Assembly (NCBI RefSeq): GCF_013359755.1
Contig: NZ_JABMCJ010000082.1
Coordinates: 1 to 64,000, forward strand
DNA from: Tardiphaga robiniae
GTDB lineage: Bacteria; Pseudomonadota; Alphaproteobacteria; Rhizobiales; Xanthobacteraceae
Reading direction: 5' to 3'
DNA: 64,000 bases
Position 1 is the stretch's first letter, and each line of letters opens with the position of its first letter. The notes below the pieces were generated by a model that searched no databases, was not told the DNA's origin, and was given only the letters and a program-made list of their open reading frames with translations. Of the stretch, positions 9,259-17,434 are shown one piece after another. The position numbers were made by a program, and so were the translations under genes.

Positions 9259-10869
9259 ATGACTACCCAGCCAACAACCATCGACGCCGTGTCCGCAGGC
9301 GATTCCGACGCGCCATCTGCGATGCCTACCACATCCGTAAGAACCTGGCTCGCGGTCACCGGCGCCACGCTCGGTGCCTTCATGGCGGTGCTCAACATCC
9401 AGATCGTCAACGCCTCGCTCGCCGACATCCAAGGTGCGATCGGCGCTGGCATCGACGACGGGGGCTGGATCTCAACCTCCTATCTGATCGCCGAAATCGT
9501 GGTGATTCCACTCTCCGGCTGGCTTGCGCAGGTGTTTTCTATCCGCCTTTATCTGCTCACCAACGCAGTCCTGTTCCTGTTGCTGTCAGCGGCCTGCGCG
9601 CTGGCGCAGGACCTGCCGCAAATGATAGTGCTGCGCGCGATCCAGGGTTTCACCGGCGGCGTACTAATCCCGATGGCCTTCACCTTGATCATCACCCTGC
9701 TGCCGCGCGCCAAGCAGCCGGTCGGCCTTGCGCTGTTCGCGCTGTCGGCGACGTTCGCCCCCGCGATCGGCCCGACCATCGGCGGCTATCTCACCGAGAA
9801 TTTCGGCTGGGAGTATATCTTCTATGTCAACCTCGTCCCGGGCGCGATCATGGTCGGCATGCTCTGGTACGCGCTGGAGCCCAAGCCGATGAAGCTGTCG
9901 CTGCTGCGCGACGGCGATTGGGCCGGCATCATCGCCATGGCGATCGGCCTGTCGGCGCTTCAGACCGTGCTCGAGGAAGGGAACAAGGACGATTGGTTCG
10001 GCTCGCCCTTCATCGTAAAACTGTCGGTGATCGCGGCCGTCGCACTGACAGCCTTTCTGGTCATCGAACTCACAGTGAAGAAGCCGCTGTTGAACCTGCG
10101 CCTGTTGGTTCGCCGCAATTTCGGCTTCGGCATGCTCGCGAACTTCGTGCTCGGCGTCGCGCTTTACGGTTCTGTGTTTATCCTGCCGCAATACCTGTCA
10201 CGCATTCAGGGCTACAATGCCGAGCAGATCGGCGTGGTGCTGGCCTGGACAGGACTGCCACAACTTGTGCTGATCCCGCTGGTGCCGGGCCTGATGCGGC
10301 GGTTCGATGCGCGGATCATCATCGGCGTCGGCTTCGTCTTGTTCGCTGGTTCTAACTTCATGAATATTTATATGACTAGCGACTATGCCGCCGACCAGCT
10401 GTTATGGCCCAACATCGTCCGCGCGATCGGCCAGGCGCTGGTCATGGCGCCGCTGTCCGCGGTCGCGACTGCCGGCATAGAGCCGGAGAATGCGGGCTCG
10501 GCCTCCAGTCTGTTCAACATGATGCGCAATCTCGGCGGTGCCGTTGGCATCGCGCTGCTCCAGACTGTGCTGACCAAGCGTGAGCAATATCACTCCAACG
10601 TGCTGATGCAGTCGGTCTCAGTGTTCGAGGAGACGACCCGCACGCGGCTGGAGCAGCTCACGCAGTATTTCGTGAGCCACGGTGTAATCGATCGCGCCGA
10701 CGCCGCCCACCGCGCCTATGTCGTGGTCGGCAAGGTCATCCAGAAGCAGGCCTTCATCCTAGGCTTCAGCGACACTTTCTACATACTGGGTGCGGCCCTC
10801 ATCATCGCACTGCTCGCAAGCCTTCTCCTCAAGAAGCCCGACCGCCTCGACGGCGCTGGCCCCCATTGA
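9259..10869 (+). CDS. DHA2 family (EmrB/QacA-type) multidrug efflux MFS permease
   Basis: The product is 536 aa with about 14 hydrophobic segments, the DHA2 arrangement. Characteristic stretches are MAVLNIQIVNASLADIQGAI near helix 1, GGWISTSYLIAEIVVIPLSG, and the motif C-like ATFAPAIGPTIGGYL. It is a proton-driven drug exporter that works with the EmrA-like protein encoded just upstream. The 38-bp gap implies one operon. No outer-membrane TolC-type gene is adjacent, so that part must come from elsewhere. I see no regulator gene directly attached. Confidence 0.94.
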   Translation: MTTQPTTIDAVSAGDSDAPSAMPTTSVRTWLAVTGATLGAFMAVLNIQIVNASLADIQGAIGAGIDDGGWISTSYLIAEIVVIPLSGWLAQVFSIRLYLLTNAVLFLLLSAACALAQDLPQMIVLRAIQGFTGGVLIPMAFTLIITLLPRAKQPVGLALFALSATFAPAIGPTIGGYLTENFGWEYIFYVNLVPGAIMVGMLWYALEPKPMKLSLLRDGDWAGIIAMAIGLSALQTVLEEGNKDDWFGSPFIVKLSVIAAVALTAFLVIELTVKKPLLNLRLLVRRNFGFGMLANFVLGVALYGSVFILPQYLSRIQGYNAEQIGVVLAWTGLPQLVLIPLVPGLMRRFDARIIIGVGFVLFAGSNFMNIYMTSDYAADQLLWPNIVRAIGQALVMAPLSAVATAGIEPENAGSASSLFNMMRNLGGAVGIALLQTVLTKREQYHSNVLMQSVSVFEETTRTRLEQLTQYFVSHGVIDRADAAHRAYVVVGKVIQKQAFILGFSDTFYILGAALIIALLASLLLKKPDRLDGAGPH

Positions 10870-10911
10870 GGCTCTTTGCGACCTGTTTCTCAACTATCGA
10901 AAGGAAATGTC

Positions 10912-11072
10912 ATGTTGAAGAGCAAAGTCGCGATCGTCCGGCCTCAAGACTTCCGATAGTGGGTGACCTGACACGCCGTATGTCCTGGCGGGCCGCAAAA
11001 GTTAGACGGAAGCGACCAAAGAGCTTCTAGCGAAGAAACTGCCGTCTGAGGATTTCGCTCCTTCTTCGTAGC
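10912..11072 (+). pseudogene. Possible short-chain dehydrogenase remnant in the gap after the efflux operon
   Basis: A well-placed ribosome site (aaaggaa) precedes an ATG at 10912 that encodes only MLKSKVAIVRPQDFR before a stop. The first nine residues resemble the start of short-chain dehydrogenases just before the TGxxxGxG motif, which is missing. About 60 bp further on, EATKELLAKKLPSEDFAP resembles a late segment of 3-hydroxybutyrate dehydrogenase-like proteins. A short-chain dehydrogenase with a large internal deletion would explain both. The evidence is thin. Confidence 0.35.
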
Positions 11073-11183
11073 TTGACGGTATCGTTGCCTTCCTATGAAC
11101 GCTTGCGGCAGATCAAATCACGGGTGCGGCGATATCTGTCGATGGTGACGGGATCGCACACCAAGAGCAGAAAGCGAGCAACC

Positions 11184-12452
11184 ATGACTGCTGCCTTTCG
11201 ACCATCTCCCCTTGCGTCCGATCAGACCGCACGCGAGGCAGCACTGGGTGTGGTTGCACTGGCAGCGACGCTGCTGTTTGCCAATGGCCAAACCACGGAG
11301 CGGACCGTAGTCGCTGCAGAACGCCTCGGCCGCGCTCTGGGCGTGCCGGCGAGAGTTCTGCCGGATTGGGACAAGCTTACAGTCGAGCTCGAAGGAACGT
11401 CCTTGTCACGGATCGTTGCCACAAAGCCACTCGGCATCGATATGAATAAGGTGCTGGCCGTCACAGCCGTTGTGGACCGGTTGTGCGACGGAACGCTGCG
11501 CGCTGAGGAAGCACGGTCCGCTCTGTTGTTGGCCGGAAACGTGCCACCAATATCCACGCTACAGTTCACTTCATTTGCTGCCTTTGGAGCGGTATCGCTC
11601 GGGGTCATCTTCGGCGTGCTCGACAGCTCGAGCCTGATCCTAATCGGGACAAGTGCTGCCCTCGGCGCGCTAGTGCGCCGCTGGCTGTCAGTCTTCAGCA
11701 ACAATCCATTCATTCAACCGCTTTGTGCTGCCCTCATCGCCAGCATCACAACGACCATCTCCGCTATCGGCTTGCATCAGCCGATCGCTAACGCTCTCGT
11801 CGCATTCTGTCCCTGCATGGTGCTGGTACCTGGTCCGCATCTTCTCAATGGTGCAATCGATCTCGTACGTACGCGAATCGCGCTTGGCATCGCTCGCCTG
11901 ACCTACGCCTGCATGATCGTGCTTATGATTTGCGTCGGCCTGCTGTTGGGCTTCATCGCCGACAGCTCAACACTCCAGGCCGCAGGGCCGATCGCGCCCG
12001 TGCCACTCCTAGCTGACGTAGTTGCAGCAGGATGCGCAGTCGCCTCCTTCGGTAACTTGTTCTCGATGCCCTGGCGCATGCTGCCGTTTCCCATTGCAGC
12101 TGGCATGCTCGGACATGCGGCACACTGGGCCCTGATCTCGCTCGCGAGCGCGAATGTAGCGACTGGAGCGCTCGTCGCCTGCATTCTGGTCAGCATCATC
12201 GTCACACCAGTCGTCGATCGCTTCCATCTACCCTTCGCTGCGCTCGGCTTTTCAGCGGTTGTTTCGATGATACCGGGCTTCTTCCTGTTCGAAGCAGCAA
12301 GTGCCCTCGTCGAACTAGTTTCGTTGGGGCCACGTGCGCCGATAGCTCTGCTAAGCAACATTGCCGCGAATGGTGCCACAGCATTTCTAGTCATACTCGC
12401 GATGAGCTTCGGGTTGATCCTGCCACGCATTCTGCTTGAAGACCGTTCGTGA
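11184..12452 (+). CDS. ThrE-type threonine/serine exporter family protein
   Basis: The product is 422 aa from the ATG at 11184 (gcgagcaaccatg). A longer in-frame start at 11073 adds 37 basic residues that do not look native. The first ~130 residues are the soluble ThrE domain (ALGVPARVLPDWDKLTVEL). About ten hydrophobic segments follow, including FSMPWRMLPFPIAAGMLGHA and a late FLVILAMSFGLILPRILL. Both halves known in the family (DUF1212 and DUF3815) are in one chain. Members export threonine and serine or small peptides across the inner membrane. The gene stands alone, so the substrate rests on family resemblance. Confidence 0.85.
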   Translation: MTAAFRPSPLASDQTAREAALGVVALAATLLFANGQTTERTVVAAERLGRALGVPARVLPDWDKLTVELEGTSLSRIVATKPLGIDMNKVLAVTAVVDRLCDGTLRAEEARSALLLAGNVPPISTLQFTSFAAFGAVSLGVIFGVLDSSSLILIGTSAALGALVRRWLSVFSNNPFIQPLCAALIASITTTISAIGLHQPIANALVAFCPCMVLVPGPHLLNGAIDLVRTRIALGIARLTYACMIVLMICVGLLLGFIADSSTLQAAGPIAPVPLLADVVAAGCAVASFGNLFSMPWRMLPFPIAAGMLGHAAHWALISLASANVATGALVACILVSIIVTPVVDRFHLPFAALGFSAVVSMIPGFFLFEAASALVELVSLGPRAPIALLSNIAANGATAFLVILAMSFGLILPRILLEDRS

Positions 12453-12486
12453 AGTGACAAGCGTGGTCTAAGATACTCCATAAATT

Positions 12487-12834
12487 ATGAAATCCCATTT
12501 ATGCATTCGCTTTAACCATCTCATGATGAAATGGCTGATTGTAGATCAGAAACACCGCGGAGAGGACACCGGTAGGCTTCTATTTCAATGCATGGTGTTG
12601 AACGCCAGGTCGATCGGTCACGAAAAATTCTGTCGGTTTGTCTTAAAGGACAACGCCAGTTCTCAGCCGTTCTATCGCAGCCTTGATGTGAACCATGACC
12701 GAAATGAATATGAACGAATCCATTCTCAGAGGTCACCCGCGTCTATGCGTAATAGCCGATCTTCGAACTTATCGGTCGACAAACTTGAGCGGAGAGCGGT
12801 GGCTGCGGAAACCTACTCGATCGGCGTCAGATGA
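12487..12834 (+). pseudogene. Partial GNAT-type N-acetyltransferase
   Basis: The 115-codon frame contains the acetyl-CoA-binding part of a GNAT enzyme (LIVDQKHRGEDTGRLLFQ, an RGxGxGR-like loop with Glu-Asp in place of the first Gly) and the usual end (KDNASSQPFYRSLDV). The first half of a GNAT domain is missing. Residues after about 80 do not fit the fold and look like read-through into non-coding sequence. It is probably a truncated copy. Confidence 0.5.
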
Positions 12835-12875
12835 CGCACCTCGGTCCCGCTGGGGCATGAGGAGGAGCGCCCTCT

Positions 12876-12968
12876 TCAGGACAAACCAAGTGCTGCAACA
12901 AGAAAGTCGACAACTGCATCGGTAAGTCGGCGATCCCGGCTGGCCCCGATTGACAGCAAAGCGCGCAT
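12876..12968 (-). pseudogene. Short C-terminal remnant resembling a LysR-type regulator end
   Basis: On the minus strand a short frame reads ALLSIGASRDRRLTDAVVDF and LVAALGLS before a stop at 12876. The pattern Arg-x-Leu-x-x-x-hydrophobic-x-Asp-Phe-Leu is typical of the end of LysR substrate-binding domains. Only about 30 residues are recognisable. The rest of 12835-13205 shows nothing I can assign. Confidence 0.3.
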
Positions 12969-13205
12969 CCGCGGGACGCGTCGGCAATAGAGTCAGATGT
13001 TTGGGGTCGCCGAACATCAATACCTACCGTGTGGTTGCCCTAAACAACGAGCCCGATCGACCATACTCTTGAGGCTCAACGAGCCTACCTCAAGTCTAAG
13101 TGTCGGCTTGATTGGCCCGGCCAGATAAGTGTTGCCCGGTTGGTGGTGCAGGCAATCGCTGCGATCGATTCCCACTGACAGGAGCAGCTCTCGAACCGAA
13201 ACGCG

Positions 13206-13293
13206 GACTTCCTCGTCATCATCGACCGCTTTCGCCGCGGCGTTCAGGCGGTTCAGCGGCGCGAACCCGACCGAGTGGCGTCGGCGGCTGCGT
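13206..13293 (+). pseudogene. C-terminal fragment of another AraC-type regulator
   Basis: A plus-strand frame reads SSSSSTAFAAAFRRFSGANP then TEWRRRLR and a TAG at 13291. This is the typical end of the second AraC helix-turn-helix. No upstream part of the gene is recognisable. The sequence just after the stop is nearly identical to that after the AraC remnant at 6758-7313. Confidence 0.7.
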
Positions 13294-13331
13294 TAGCAGC
13301 AATTGCTCTTCAATCACGTCAATCGCTCTTG
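13291..13331 (+). repeat. Copy 2 of a short duplicated tail that follows AraC remnants
   Basis: The bases cgttagcagcaattgc through acgtcaatcgct match the copy at 7308-7350 with a handful of differences. It lies between an AraC tail and the Old Yellow Enzyme gene. Confidence 0.6.
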
Positions 13332-13395
13332 GGCAATTACCCATCTGCTTCGCTAGTTGATTGGTGTGCCTACGCCAACAAAACGGGAGAGGACC

Positions 13396-14532
13396 ATGAG
13401 CAATTTATTCGAACCCTTCGCCATGGGCGGGCGCCAGCTCGGCAACAGGATCGCCATGGCGCCGATGACTCGTTCGCGTAACCCAGACGGCGTACCCAAT
13501 GATCTCAACGCCGTCTATTACGGTCAGCGCGCTGATGCGGGCCTGATCATCACCGAAGGCACGCCTATCTCCCCGACCGCCGAAGGTTACCTGTTCATCC
13601 CGGGCCTCTATACACCGCAGCAGGTGGCTGGCTGGCGTAAGGTGACAACTGCTGTCCATGCGAAGGGCGCCGCGATCTTCTCCCAGATCTGGCATGTCGG
13701 CCGTGTCAGCCATGTGTCGAATCAGCCCGGTGGAATCGCGCCGGTCAGCTCGACGGGCCAGATCGCCAGGAATTCGCAGGCCTGGGGCCTGACCGAGGAC
13801 GGAACGCCAGGCGCGGTCGACGCATCGGCGCCGCGGGCGCTGACCACCGGCGAGGTCTATGGCGTGATCGCCGACTTCGCAGAGGCTGCCGCCAATGCGA
13901 TCGAGGCGGGCTTCGACGGCATCGAGTTGCACGGCGCCAGCGGCTATCTGATTGAGCAGTTTCTCAATCTCGTGGTCAATGACCGCACAGACGAGTTCCG
14001 CGGCGACACGCTGAAAGGGCGCACCCAATTCGTGCTGGCGACGATCGACGCCGTCATCGCGCGCATCGGTGCCGAGCGGACCGCTATCCGGGTGTCGCCC
14101 TATAGCGGCTTGTTCGACATGGCCCAGTATCCGGAGATCGAGGAAACCTACCTCTATCTCGCTGACGAGCTTTCCAAGCGCAACCTTGCCTATGTCCATC
14201 TGATAAATCAGAGGTCACGCGGCAGCTTTGCGCTCCCGCCCGAATTCCTCGCCAAGTTCCGCGCTCGCTACAAGGGTGTGCTAATCTTGGCGGGCGGCAT
14301 GACCCGCGAGGGCGCCGAACAGCTCATTGCCGATGACCTGATCGACATCGCTGCTTTCGGCGAGGCGTTCATCGCCAATCCTGATTTGGTCGAGCGCCTG
14401 AAGAACGACTGGCCGCTGACCCCCGCGGACCGCGCTCACTACTATGGCGGCAGCGCAGTTGGCTACATCGACTATCCGACCTATGACGATCGGCAGCTCG
14501 GTCGCCCCGGTGCTGGCAAGCAGCGAATCTAA
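13396..14532 (+). CDS. Old Yellow Enzyme family alkene reductase (N-ethylmaleimide reductase-like)
   Basis: The product is 378 aa from the ATG at 13396 (gggagagg ribosome site 4-11 bases upstream). It begins LFEPFAMGGRQLGNRIAMAP with the MTRSRN motif typical of NemA-type enzymes. It includes QIWHVGRVSH, the active-site/FMN region GFDGIELHGASGYLIEQFLN, and late FMN phosphate loops (LILAGGMT, AFGEAFIANPDLVERL). The enzyme uses FMN and NAD(P)H to reduce activated C=C bonds such as N-ethylmaleimide or nitro compounds. The usual TNxRTDxYGGS stretch reads VNDRTDEFRGD here, a mild departure. It stands alone, with no adjacent TetR-type repressor. Confidence 0.93.
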   Translation: MSNLFEPFAMGGRQLGNRIAMAPMTRSRNPDGVPNDLNAVYYGQRADAGLIITEGTPISPTAEGYLFIPGLYTPQQVAGWRKVTTAVHAKGAAIFSQIWHVGRVSHVSNQPGGIAPVSSTGQIARNSQAWGLTEDGTPGAVDASAPRALTTGEVYGVIADFAEAAANAIEAGFDGIELHGASGYLIEQFLNLVVNDRTDEFRGDTLKGRTQFVLATIDAVIARIGAERTAIRVSPYSGLFDMAQYPEIEETYLYLADELSKRNLAYVHLINQRSRGSFALPPEFLAKFRARYKGVLILAGGMTREGAEQLIADDLIDIAAFGEAFIANPDLVERLKNDWPLTPADRAHYYGGSAVGYIDYPTYDDRQLGRPGAGKQRI

Positions 14533-14678
14533 GGTTCGCGGGCTTGTTCGCACGCCCGCAAGTTCGAGGCTGCGACCTGTCCTTAAGGATAGGGTTTCTG
14601 ATCATTCGAAGTGCCGTACCATCGGTTGGCACAGTGGCTTGGACGCAGCGCCGGCAAACGCACAAGCTTGGAGAAACT

Positions 14679-14954
14679 GTGTTCAGGGCTCGATCGGTTC
14701 CGGAGCTGCGACTCGAGAGGCTCGGTGATGGGCAATCAATCGGACCGGGCGGCAGTTTCTCTATCGGACCCGGAAGCGGGCTTTCGATTGGTCCTGGTGG
14801 CGGACAATCTATCGGTCCCGGCGGAAGTCTGTCGATTGCTCCGGGCGGAGGCTTAGCCCCTGATCGCAATTGGAGCCGCGGATTGGACCCCCAGGACGAT
14901 TGGGAGAGACAACGACGACGATTAGTGCGTGCCGCCATGGGCGCGGTGGGGTAG
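14679..14954 (+). CDS. Hypothetical protein with five S-I-G-P-G octapeptide repeats
   Basis: The product is 91 aa from a GTG at 14679 (ggagaaact ribosome site). Upstream codons stay open to 14544 but look non-native. Residues 17-56 are five near-perfect eight-residue units ending in SIGPG (the last SIAPG), followed by DRNWSRGLDP and a basic tail (WERQRRRLVRAAM). I recall similar glycine-proline repeat proteins of unknown function in Bradyrhizobium relatives, which supports that host group. No signal peptide is visible from this start. Confidence 0.6.
   Translation: MFRARSVPELRLERLGDGQSIGPGGSFSIGPGSGLSIGPGGGQSIGPGGSLSIAPGGGLAPDRNWSRGLDPQDDWERQRRRLVRAAMGAVG
14727..14846 (+). repeat. Five tandem 24-bp units encoding GPG octapeptides
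   Basis: Five consecutive 24-bp units each encode an eight-residue block ending in Ser-Ile-Gly/Ala-Pro-Gly. Third-codon positions differ between units, so the repeat is conserved at the protein level and is not a recent DNA slippage product. Confidence 0.8.
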
Positions 14955-15040
14955 GCCGGCTTAACTCTCATCTCTGATATTGTGGCGGCCTCGCCTCGAC
15001 TTTATGAACTTGGCGAGCAGAGTGAAAGTCCGCATTCGCA

Positions 15041-16375
15041 ATGATTTTCCCGGGTATTTTTGGCAGGCGTGCGGTGTTCGATCGGATCCGGGAAGTGTGC
15101 GACCAACGGCTTGTCCGTAAATCCCGGAATCCGAACCCATCGAGATGCGCGGCGAGCGTCTCGCGAACGCTGTCGGCTCCCGATGTCGTCCGCAAATTCG
15201 CATTGCTGCTTCCGCTCGCGGCAGCTTTGTCCGGATGCGTGGCTTCCGCGGCCTTCATGCCTTCGCTTCCGGATAGCGCCCACGTCCAACACTTTCAGGG
15301 CATTCCGCACGCCCGCTTCCTGACGGACGCCGCCGGTCGACCCGAATGGGAGCGCGAGGCGAGGGCTGCCTGGGCGCGCCGGACCGCTTTCTTGCGCTCT
15401 CATGGGCGCGTCGGATGGACGGAGACCGTGCTCGCGCTTTCCGGCGGAGGGCAGAACGGAGCGTTCGGCGCCGGAGTCCTGGCGGGCTGGACAGCGAAAG
15501 GCGACCGCCCGGAATTCGACTACGTGACAGGCGTCTCCACCGGCGCCCTGATCGCGCCGTTCGCGTTCCTGGGACCGGCCTACGACGCCCGATTGCACGA
15601 ACTCTTTACGTCGATCGACGAGGATTCACTGATTCACAAGCGCTGGTTCGGCGCCGCCCTCACGGACGACTCCCTGTACGATACCACCCCGTTGTTTGCG
15701 AAGATCAAGGCCGCCGTCGACGAGGAGATGATCGCGCGCATCGCACGCGAATATCGGAACGGACGCTTGTTGCTGATAGCAACGACGAATCTCGTCGCCG
15801 CGCGACCGGTGTTCTGGAATATCGGGGCGATCGCCGACAGCGGCAACCCTCAGGCTCCGACACTCATCCGCAAGATACTGCTCGCATCGGCCGCGATCCC
15901 GACGCTCTTCCCGCCCGTAACCATGGAGCTGGAATCCGAGGACGGTGTCGTCCGCGAGCTACACGTCGACGGCGGGACGACCGTCGGTCAGTTCCTGTAT
16001 TCGCCGACCCTTCATTTGCGCGAGGGGCCGAGACCGCAAGGCGCCTCGAACCGCATCCTGGCCTACGTGATCCGCAACGGACGCCTACATCCGAAGCCCA
16101 AGCCGGTGAAATTGAATGCGTTGGACATCGCCGAACGGGCGGTGATCACGCTCACCTCATCGCAAGGCTTGGGCGACCTCTATCGCGACTTCGAACTCGC
16201 GCGACGGGACCGAGTGGAGGTCAAGTACACTTCGATCGGTGATGTTTTTTCAGAGGACGAGCCCGACGGCTCGCTTTTTGATCGGAAATACATGAACACG
16301 CTCTTCGAATACGGCTTTAAGGCCGGACTCTCGGGTTCGGAATGGATCTCGACGCCTCCGGGCTTCGACAAGTGA
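15041..16375 (+). CDS. Patatin-like phospholipase, probable lipoprotein
   Basis: The frame is 444 codons. The patatin catalytic elements are all present: the oxyanion loop GGGQNGAFGAGVL, the nucleophile elbow GVSTGAL and the DGG of the Ser-Asp dyad in HVDGGTTVGQF. Around residues 54-68 a hydrophobic stretch ends in ALSGC, a good lipobox, so the mature protein is probably anchored at Cys68. The ~50 residues before it do not look like a signal sequence, and no ATG or GTG with a ribosome site lies just before FALLLPLAAALSGC. The true start is therefore unclear, or the 5' end has been altered. The family hydrolyses acyl chains from phospholipids; the actual substrate is unknown. Confidence 0.85.
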   Translation: MIFPGIFGRRAVFDRIREVCDQRLVRKSRNPNPSRCAASVSRTLSAPDVVRKFALLLPLAAALSGCVASAAFMPSLPDSAHVQHFQGIPHARFLTDAAGRPEWEREARAAWARRTAFLRSHGRVGWTETVLALSGGGQNGAFGAGVLAGWTAKGDRPEFDYVTGVSTGALIAPFAFLGPAYDARLHELFTSIDEDSLIHKRWFGAALTDDSLYDTTPLFAKIKAAVDEEMIARIAREYRNGRLLLIATTNLVAARPVFWNIGAIADSGNPQAPTLIRKILLASAAIPTLFPPVTMELESEDGVVRELHVDGGTTVGQFLYSPTLHLREGPRPQGASNRILAYVIRNGRLHPKPKPVKLNALDIAERAVITLTSSQGLGDLYRDFELARRDRVEVKYTSIGDVFSEDEPDGSLFDRKYMNTLFEYGFKAGLSGSEWISTPPGFDK

Positions 16376-16402
16376 ACAACGTAGCGTGTGGTGTTCCACA
16401 TT

Positions 16403-16425
16403 ATCTATGAAGCTGTTTCATAGAT
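16403..16425. terminator. Hairpin after the patatin-like gene
   Basis: A 9-bp perfect stem (atctatgaa / ttcatagat) with a 5-base loop starts 27 bp after the patatin stop codon. It is AT-rich and has no T run, so it may be a weak terminator or only an inverted repeat. Confidence 0.35.
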
Positions 16426-16618
16426 GGAGAGCGCGAATGATCGCGATCACGGCACCTGGTGCGACCGTGCAGCAATAGGCGCGGAAACAAGGGGAATGGC
16501 GATAGTTGTGGGGCATTCGCCGACGGCCTGCTTGACCCCGGATCAAGCCCGATACATATCGGCCAAGCGAGCGGCTACGCTCGTTCTGGCCATCATACGC
16601 TTTGCACGGATAAAACCT

Positions 16619-17434
16619 ATGAGCACGTCCAACGACGATCGTTTGCCGCCCGCCAACACCGGCAATCTCGAGGCCGATCATGCCATCAACGCCGAGATTT
16701 CATACTTCAATCGCACAGGGAATATGTTGGCGCTTTGGGCGGTGTTGGACGTGAGCGCTAAGTTTGGCGTCACCGTTCCGACCGATGTTGTGAATGAATT
16801 TGCAAAGATCGGCGCGAAGATGATTGGTCACGCGTTAGAGGGCACGATCGGCGCGCGTGATCTTGCTGCTGACCTCGTGCTCGGGACGCGGAATTCATCT
16901 GGTGGATCCGTGTTCAAGGACTACGCAACACATGCGACGTCCCGCGCTATCATCCAGCGCGTGCGACAGTTATTGCTCCAAGACCTCGAAGATCGGCAGA
17001 GCACTCCTGGCGCGTCCTCTTATGGTGTCCAAACCCGCGTCTACAAAAAAGTCGCCGAGGAATTCGGCAAGGAACCGGAGATGATCAAGCGTCTGTTCGA
17101 AGAGGATGATATGCTTCATTGGGGTCGGCGTCATTATCATGATTACGCCCGGCCAAGTGAAATGATTATCAGGCCCGGTAAAGCCGCCCGGCATGATCAG
17201 ATACGTGAATTCGACCGATTGACGAGGCGGACCGGGTTGGACAACTTGGCCGAAATGGACGCTGCAATTTCCGAGAATTTCCCCCCGCCAATTGCCTGGT
17301 TTGATCTCCAGCTGCTTGTAAACGTCCTGCGGCGACTTCTTGTCGGTGCTTCTACTTGTATGAGCGATTACTTCACCTTCAGGGCAACGATCTTGTCACC
17401 GCCGCCTCTTTTCCTCAGGAACTGCTCGTCTTGA
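16619..17434 (+). CDS. Hypothetical protein of unknown function
   Basis: The frame is 271 codons from the ATG at 16619 (MSTSNDDRLPPANTGNL). Codons upstream to 16424 are open but look non-native. Residues 1-240 have a normal soluble, mostly helical composition (AINAEISYFNRTGNMLALWA, YGVQTRVYKKVAEEFGKEPE). I recognise no family. The last ~25 residues run antisense through the end of the convergent DUF4238 gene (67-bp overlap), so the 3' end may be truncated or shifted. It faces the kinase/DUF4238 pair and may be part of the same cargo. Confidence 0.5.
   Translation: MSTSNDDRLPPANTGNLEADHAINAEISYFNRTGNMLALWAVLDVSAKFGVTVPTDVVNEFAKIGAKMIGHALEGTIGARDLAADLVLGTRNSSGGSVFKDYATHATSRAIIQRVRQLLLQDLEDRQSTPGASSYGVQTRVYKKVAEEFGKEPEMIKRLFEEDDMLHWGRRHYHDYARPSEMIIRPGKAARHDQIREFDRLTRRTGLDNLAEMDAAISENFPPPIAWFDLQLLVNVLRRLLVGASTCMSDYFTFRATILSPPPLFLRNCSS

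Noticed and set aside
14727-14846. Possible CRISPR array
   Set aside because: The 24-bp units are contiguous coding repeats without spacers. No CRISPR-like repeat-spacer pattern or cas gene was seen in the window.
15346-16242. 298-codon plus-strand frame inside the patatin-like gene
   Set aside because: Another frame of the same region; extremely Arg-rich, with no motif, while the patatin frame has all catalytic elements.
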